Below are positions 58,068-64,000 of a stretch of 64,000 nucleotides of DNA, piece by piece; positions within the stretch are counted from its first letter, which is position 1; every line of letters begins with the position of its first letter. Below the pieces are notes generated by a model. The model worked only from the letters and a program-made list of their open reading frames with translations. It was not told the origin of the DNA and searched no databases. A program made the translations under genes and the position numbers. Location of the stretch: the NCBI GenBank assembly GCA_951802425.1, contig OX637806.1:1488001-1552000 (forward strand), given 5' to 3'. The DNA is from Clavaria fumosa (taxonomy: Eukaryota; Basidiomycota; Agaricomycetes; Agaricales; Clavariaceae).

Positions 58068-58392
58068 TGTTACACTTTCACCACATCACCCCCCCTTTTT
58101 CCACTCTTCACACCATGCACACGTTCTTCCCCCCACCTATCACATGCCGCATGCCTCCCCCCCTTCTACCATATCACTATGACTCATACTGTGCCTCGCT
58201 GTTTACACGTGTCGGTTTCCTTTTGCCATGATTCATCATGACTCATACCTTTGTGTGTATATAAAGTAGTCACTTCAGTAACAACCTACCTCAGGTTGTT
58301 ACTTCCTATCACTTACTCTTGTTGCTCCCATTCGACCGACTTTCACCTAAAGTTCCTTGAATAAGCAGGAGTCAACTCGGCCTTAGTTGACA
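58068..58392 (+). repeat. 3' LTR of element 6
   Basis: 325 bp, preceded by the purine-rich CTGGGAGGGGATTA; followed by the CTGAG duplication. Confidence 0.95.
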
Positions 58393-58423
58393 CTGAGGTG
58401 ATTTCAGATGCTGGTGGGACAAC

Positions 58424-58713
58424 TATCAGACTGGGTCTCACACAACTTAAGCATAAGGTCATGACGACAATACTAAGATAAGGGGAAAAGAGTACAAAAA
58501 AGGAAAAGTGAAAGTACTTATAGCAAATGCTTTGGCACTTGCCGGCGTTCCCACGCTTGGACCCTCGGATCACGTGATGTGCCCAGGCCCCAGGTCATGT
58601 GATCTTACATGATTACATAATCCGACCCAGCCCTGGTCATGTGACCTTCCAACAACCCTCCCCAGTTTCTCCATAACTCCTCTTTGGGATGGCTTATGTA
58701 AGTGATCTTAACA
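58424..58713 (-). mobile_element. Solo LTR of the element 5 family (290 bp)
   Basis: Minus orientation, TGTTAAGATC ... CAGTCTGATA, with exact ACAAC duplications (58419-58423, 58714-58718). Excision in silico restores the hAT frame. It lies 26 bp beyond the element 6 target duplication. Confidence 0.92.
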
Positions 58714-60834
58714 ACAACAGATGATGTGAGAATTATTAAAATATTCTTCGGAAGCTCACCTTGTCATTCACTTCAGGATGGTCAAATTGATATTGTGGAG
58801 CAGAGCACTTGCAAGGCAGATTCTTCTTGTGATTTGCTTACAATTTTTTCAGACAGGGTTACCATTAAGTTCTCACAGAAGGGAGGTGTAACAAAGACCT
58901 TGAAGGGATGATGGTGTATTCCATGCAAGTAGGTGCTACCCACAATTTATGGGAAGGAGCACAAATACTCACATGTGTTCTTGAGGGATGACAAAGCGCT
59001 CGTTTCCAACATTGGTTTGCAGAAATGCTTCCATATTGGTGGAAACTCCTCCATTCGCCAGCACATTCGCCAGCATTACAAGCTTTACAAAAAATGCTGC
59101 AAAGAGAGGGAAATCAAATTGCACCACTGGGTGATGCCCAGACAAATGTGGAATGACATGCAAACTGGAAAGAAGCTGCTTCAAGAGGGGAATCTCGTGC
59201 AGGGGAACTTGAACACATTCATGAAGGTCGGGCTATCCATGGAATTTTCTCACCCTGATGTTTTAGATGCAGTTTGTCATGTGTGATGACCAGGTACTTA
59301 ATATGTCTAGTGTTTGAGATGCGCTGGTACTTACAGACTGCTAGTCTCTGGCTGTTGCAAACAATCTGGCCTTTCGGGATTGCCTAGTCACCATGAGGCC
59401 CCAGTCTATGACAGCCGACCTTCCCTCTACCCATGATGTGACCACCCACATCCACAACGCTTTTGTCGAGCTTCTTGAGGATTTCAACAAGCAGATCTCG
59501 GTATGTCATCAACCCTTTCCAATGTGTCTATATCTCAGTTCGTAGACTGCACCCGGTCGGGTGTCAACCACAATCGATGCCTGGTCAGCAGATACTACGA
59601 AGGCCTCGTTTTTAGGTGTTACTGGCCATTGGATTGATGTCCAGGACTCCAAATGGACACTCCGATCTCAAGTTCTTGCGTTTTGAGGCATTTCGGGTGA
59701 ACACAGTGGGGAAAATCTCGGAAAGTACTTGGTTGGGATTTGTGAGCGAGTGGGGATGGTGTCTGCAAAGTGTTTGAAGGCATGTAATATTTATTTCTTC
59801 GTTGATGGTTGATAACATTCATCTCCAGCTTTATTGTTTGACTGCCAACAACGCATCAAATAATGACACTTCTTGTAGCACAATTGAAGCTATTCACGCA
59901 TGGTGGAAGCTTGACTTATGGCCTGCAGACCAAAACCGACTCCTGTAACCACCCTCTCTGCATCCAGTTATTCCCACTCATCACTGGAGTTTTTAGATGC
60001 CTTGCCCACATAGTGAATCTGGGAATCATGGCTTTTATGTCACACATTACCAAAATCGCTGTGGCCGAAAGCGGAATCGCGATATGGGAGTACGACCCAT
60101 CTCTACCAGACAACTGTGTCCTTGGCGGTTCACTAGATATCATATCTGCCATTCGGACCCTTGCAATTAAGGCATGCCAGCCCTCTTGACCTTTCTAGTT
60201 GTTTATCTCTTACACTGATTTTAGATCCAGTCCTCAGGTCAGCACATTGAGTGTTTCAAGAGGTTGCAAAAGGAGTGCGGCATTGAGATCCCACTCAAAA
60301 TCCTGCTACATGGAAATACTCGATGGGGGCACAGCATATAGTATGCTCGATCGGGCTCACCATTTGTGGCAGGTAGGTTTCTCAGTTATCTGTTGTGCAC
60401 ATTCACTGAGAGTCTATCAGGCCATCAAATGTTTTATCACATCAGCTGATGATCTCTATGGACCGATCACAATCTTTCGCAAGGAAGGCAAAGTCACCAA
60501 GCACATCCCTTGGTCAGCGTTCCAATTCAGGGATGGAGATTGGGCATGAGTGATTGATGTCAAGGCGATTGTTGCAGTACGTTTCTCCTGTTCTTCAGTA
60601 TCTCATATTAACTGCATGACAGTCAACTATACAGGATGCCAACGAAATTCAACAGTGCTTCTCGGGGGAACAAAGGCCAACACTGTGGCGTGCTATTCCC
60701 GCTGTCGAGCGCTTGATGACTGCATGGGAGTCCAAGCACAATGACCTAAAGTATGAACTCTACAAGGATGCACTGCAGGATGGAATTGATAAGATTGGTG
60801 TTGGAGTATTCAAGGATTACGAAGATCCGTCCGA

Positions 60835-61133
60835 TGTATAACTTGTACTACTAGCAACTGTAACTAACTTATAGCACGTTGCGTTCATACGAGATAGTGT
60901 AGAACAGATGCTTAGATAAGCAACGACTGTAGCATAGGGATTGTACACATCATTGTAGCACGACCACCATCGCATCACCATACACAAGCACATAACTACG
61001 GAGGATGTATATAAGGACAGTAAAGTACGAATAGCATCTCCTGTCACCTCCCAGTCGGTCGTGATTTGCCATACCTGGTGCTCTCAGATTATGAGACCCA
61101 CTCTTGCGCATTAAGGAAAAGAACTTACCAAAC
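60835..61133 (+). repeat. 5' LTR of Copia element 7
   Basis: Starts TGTATAACTTG where the hAT coding sequence ends; TATATAAGG box at about 61008-61016. The 3' end is placed at CCAAACA (61133), with moderate certainty since no second LTR is in the window. Confidence 0.65.
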
Positions 61134-61167
61134 ACAGATCACAGACCAATAAAGAAGACAGGGAACG

Positions 61168-62190
61168 ATGACGACCACGACATCCATCAAACTCGGCGAC
61201 GAATTCTTTCGAGTACCTCGACTCACGGACGATGGACGGAACTGGGTTATCTACAGAGATAGGCTTGGCCTGTCAGTGTTAGCACGCGGACTTGACGGAC
61301 ACCTCACCGGAGCGTCCGTAGTCCCTACGACCCCTCAACCGACGAGGGCGATCGATGGGAGCGAAGTACCAGTGCCGTCCATGACTATGGAAGCCTACAG
61401 AAAGGAACTACACAACTGGATGCTGGAAGAAGCGATCGTGCTACAGCAGATCGCCTCGACGATACCCGACTCGCTCTACCTAAAGATCAGAGCGAAGACG
61501 ACGGTGAAACAGGCATGGGATGTACTCAAAGCGCAATACGAGACACGCTCGAAGATGTTTACCATTGACCTGCGAAAGAAGCTTCAAGAGACGCAATGTG
61601 AGGAAGGAGGGGACGTACGTACCCATTTCACCACTATGCAGGCTCTGAAAGAGGACTTGGCGGCCCTCGGGGTCACGATCGACGACGAAGAGTTCGCGGC
61701 AATGCTTTTAGGGTCGTTACCGAAGACGTATGGCACCTTCTTGTCAGCGATAACGGCGGCATTGAGAGTCCTAGGCCAACCTTTAAACCCGGAAGCCCTG
61801 ATACAGTCCGTTAGCGACGAGTACGATCGATGACAGATATCAGAAGAGACCGGAAAGAAGGAGAACGCTATGGATGAAGCGTTATTGGCAGGAGAGAAGC
61901 AGAAGAAAAAGAAACTAATGAAATGCTTCAACTGCAATAAACGCGGACACAAGAAAGCTGACTGCTGGGCCAAAGGCGGCGGAAAAGAAGGTCAAGGTCC
62001 AAAAGGGAAGGGTGGAAAGCGAACCGACGGCAGGAACGCAGCCCAAGACGATGACGACGACCTAGAGGCTTTCTCAGCTCAGATCATCAATGACAAAGAA
62101 GAACCCTTACGAGACAACGAACAGCAAGCGGCGCTAGCAGAAGGGGAAGGATCAGGAATGAGCACGTACATGGACGACACTGACCTATAC
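61168..62190 (+). pseudogene. gag: Element 7 gag
   Basis: Copia-type gag (UBN2-like): NWVIYRDRLGLSV, VLQQIASTIPDSLY, QAWDVLKAQYETRSK, TMQALKEDLAALGV, EFAAMLLGSLPKTY. A TGA (61831-61833) follows DEYDR, then the zinc knuckle CFNCNKRGHKKADC (about 61924-61965), a basic Gly-rich linker and an acidic stretch leading into the protease. Confidence 0.9.
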
Positions 62191-63961
62191 GACTCAGGAG
62201 CATCATGACACATGAGCGCTCAACAACAAAGCTACAAGAACTTTGAGAAGATCCAACTGAAAGCGATCCGTGCGGCCGACAAACGAACGTTTCAAGCGAC
62301 TGGGAAAGGTGACATGATGGTCATCATCCCGAATGGCGAAAAACAAACTGCAATAACACTGAAAGACGTACTGTATTGCCCTGGAATCGGCCCCACACTC
62401 GTATCCATATCCGCACTGGCCAAAGACGGCTACACCGTCATATTCCAAGGGACGACGTGTCGCATATTCAACCTAAAGAAAGAGGTAATCGGACGAATAG
62501 AAGTTGACAATGGGCTGTATAGTAAACCACGTCAATACCGCAGCGGCAGCAGCAGAGGATGACGAGACACTCACCCTAGATCAACTTCACCGACGACTAG
62601 GACACGTAGCACCCGCGGCAGCGAAGAAGGCAGTGGACAAGGGGTGGATAACGGGCATAAAATTACGTGCGACGGACGAAACGATCATCTGCGAATCATG
62701 TGAACATGCAAAGATGACTCAAAAAGAAATAAAGTCCGTACACGAAAGACCACGAGCGGAGAAGTTCGGCGAACTAGTCCACTCCGACCTGTGGGGACCA
62801 GCACCAGTCGAAACAAGGACAAAGAAAGTCTACTATGTGTCATTCACAGACGACTATACGAGGTGGACACGATTAACACTGCTAAGGAAGAAAGGAGAAA
62901 CGTTTGACGCTTACAAACAATACGCAGCCTGGATGCGAACTCAACACGGCGTCAAGACGATCAAAGGGCTCATCAGCGACCGTGGAGGGGAGTACATGAG
63001 CGATGAACTGCAAGCTTACCTAGCAGAGCAAGGCATGGCACACTACCCGACCGTACATGATACGCCCGAGTACAACAGAGTATCCGAACGACTAAACAGA
63101 ATGGTTATCGAGAGAACAAGGGCGGTACTTCACGCAAGCTGACTTCCCAGCTTCCTATGGGGCGAAGCAGTCAGACCTATCATATGGTTAAAGAATTGAA
63201 CACCTACGAAGGGAGTAACGGAAGGAAAAACACCGCATGAAATGTTGTACAAGACGAAGCCGACGCTTAAGGGGGTGCACAAGTGGGGAGAAAAGGTTTG
63301 GGTCCATGTTACAGGCAATAACAAGCTGCAGGCGCGAGGAGTACCGGCGAGGTGGCTAGGATATGATGAAGAAATGAACGCTCACCGAATCTACTGGCCT
63401 GAGAAAAAGACCGTCAGCGTTAAGCGAAGCGTCAAGTTCCACGACACTCAAAATGATGACATCGGCGGTATTGAACTTGTACAGGCAGGACAAAACGGGG
63501 GTGAAAGAGAATCAGACCCAGTATCGACGCCAGAACTCGGGAACGCACCTGGAACAGGAGAAACTCATGCAGAGGACCACTCCGAACCAGAACCACTCAC
63601 GAGAGACCCTCTAGGAGAAGACTTCGAAGGACGAATCGAAACGGAACGACCGCAGAGAATGCGAAGACCATCGCAGCATATAAGAAGACTGAAAAGCGGA
63701 GAAGAGACGATTGACGGATGTGTTGGAAGAATGCAAAGAATCCCAGGGCTGTCAACGCTAGACGAACATGAGGCAGGCACAACCGCAGAGGAAACAATAG
63801 AGATTCACACAATGGTTGCTGCCGTAGCCGATGCCGAAGGTCTAGACCCACAGTCCCTGAAAGAAGCCAAGACCCGGCCTGACTGGCCTCGCTGGCTCGA
63901 CGCGATACGAACCGAAATAGAAAATTTGAAACAAGCAGGGACCTGGGAAGTCATGCGATGA
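62190..63961 (+). pseudogene. pol: Element 7 protease, integrase and RT start
   Basis: Protease YDSGAS followed by TGA (62206-62208) where the family has Arg (DSGASRHM). GAG-preIN and zinc domain: LHRRLGHV ... CESCEHAK. Integrase core: D in HSDLWGP, D in ISDRGGEY, E in NRVSERLNR. TGA at 63140 in the HAS-LPSFLW block. Then the C-terminal region (ARWLGYDEEMNAHRIYWP) and the RT start WLDAIRTEIENLKQAGTWEV, with TGA at 63959 before PKDSNIVGSKW. Confidence 0.9.
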
Positions 63962-64000
63962 CCGAAAGACAGCAACATAGTAGGGAGCAAATGGGTACTA

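Larger units (their letters stand above)
51369..58392 (+). mobile_element. Complete Ty3/gypsy chromovirus (element 6)
   Basis: 7024 bp with two 325-bp LTRs (51369-51693 and 58068-58392; TGTTACAC ... GTTGACA) that differ at 7 positions, and an exact 5-bp CTGAG duplication (51364-51368, 58393-58397). Removal restores the hAT reading frame. Interior: upstream ORF, gag, pol with chromodomain, a downstream sense ORF and a purine tract (58054-58067). Dead now because of several stops and a lost RT active-site Asp. Confidence 0.95.
51174..60834 (+). pseudogene. hAT-family transposase gene broken by retroelements
   Basis: Exon 1 (51174-51368) encodes a basic N-terminus (MAPSRKKGSPK, THPKKQSK) and is cut after SDEPE. 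Its frame resumes at 58398 (VISDAGGTT), is cut again, and continues at 58719 (DDVRIIKIFFG). Then follow a BED-like finger region (WCIPCK near 58918; NSSIRQHIRQHY at 59044), AVANNLAFRDC, VTGHWID, FRGISGEHSGENLGKYLVG, NASNNDT, RCLAHIVNLGIMAF, GNTRWG-like, PTLWRAIPAVERL and a stop of similarity at DYEDPSD, where a Copia LTR starts. These are blocks of a hAT transposase family widespread in mushrooms. TGA at 58909 and 60547 replace Arg, and frameshifts lie near 59275 and 60328. Several introns are present but not all junctions are clear. Confidence 0.85.
60835..64000 (+). mobile_element. Ty1/Copia element 7, running off the window end
   Basis: LTR, gag, protease, integrase and the first codons of RT in Copia order (integrase before RT). 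Four TGA stops interrupt an otherwise continuous frame structure. Confidence 0.92.

Noticed and set aside
2734..63961. Alternative genetic code or selenocysteine/readthrough at TGA
   Set aside because: The TGA sites match family Arg codons, occur in elements of different classes and coexist with frameshifts and TAG stops; TGA also serves as normal stop in the window. Decay by CGA to TGA explains them better.

Overview
The window looks like a transposon-rich block of a mushroom-forming fungus (Basidiomycota, probably Agaricomycetes). This is inferred from many ~50-nt spliceosomal introns, a two-gene Plavaka/CACTA-like DNA transposon, hAT elements, chromodomain Ty3/gypsy elements, a Copia element, an NB-ARC/TPR NLR-type gene and a serine palmitoyltransferase LCB1 copy. 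Almost all other DNA is mobile-element sequence, mostly nested and broken.

Layout. 1-16279: a Ty3/gypsy chromovirus (element 1) whose integrase is split by a 119-bp-TIR hAT-like non-autonomous element (3917-11538), itself split by an intact-looking Plavaka-type element (4790-11014). 16280-21162: RNase H/integrase part of a second gypsy element and its LTR. 21163-24837: a minus-strand gypsy element (gag, protease, RT, 5' LTR). 24838-28978: G-rich repeat DNA, two LTR copies of the same family facing each other, and a solo LTR of the element 1 family with an exact target duplication. 28979-33353: no integrase, but an antisense gene, a polypurine tract and an LTR (element 4). 33354-37605: a fifth gypsy element, cut off by a LINE fragment (to about 39160). 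39161-41106: non-coding DNA with palindromes and a 0.7-kb MITE. 41826-45638: LCB1 pseudogene and two uncertain minus-strand ORFs. 45710-50055: NLR gene with near-identical 42-aa TPRs, followed by a 971-bp tandem duplication. 51174-60834: an hAT transposase gene broken by a complete gypsy element with matching LTRs and TSD (51369-58392), by a 290-bp solo LTR (58424-58713), and at its 3' end by a Copia element (60835 to window end).

The most interesting theme: three different gypsy elements (1, 2 and 4) carry, between integrase or body and the 3' LTR, a gene on the strand opposite to gag-pol. All three antisense genes start 115-210 bp inside the 3' LTR, encode long Glu/Arg/Ala-rich helical proteins, and contain a Cys pattern with the exact spacing of a fungal Zn2Cys6 cluster. 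Introns interrupt them and must be removed to join the coding frames. Antisense gene 2 reads through five exons as an unbroken 509-aa protein although the pol of its carrier is dead. Introns in that orientation are invisible to splicing of the sense genomic RNA, so they could survive retrotransposition.

A second theme is mutational: premature stops in many elements are mostly TGA where the family has Arg, as expected from CGA to TGA change, and 6 of 7 differences between the two LTRs of the youngest-looking gypsy element are CpG to TpG/CpA. This points to CpG-directed cytosine deamination acting on repeats here.
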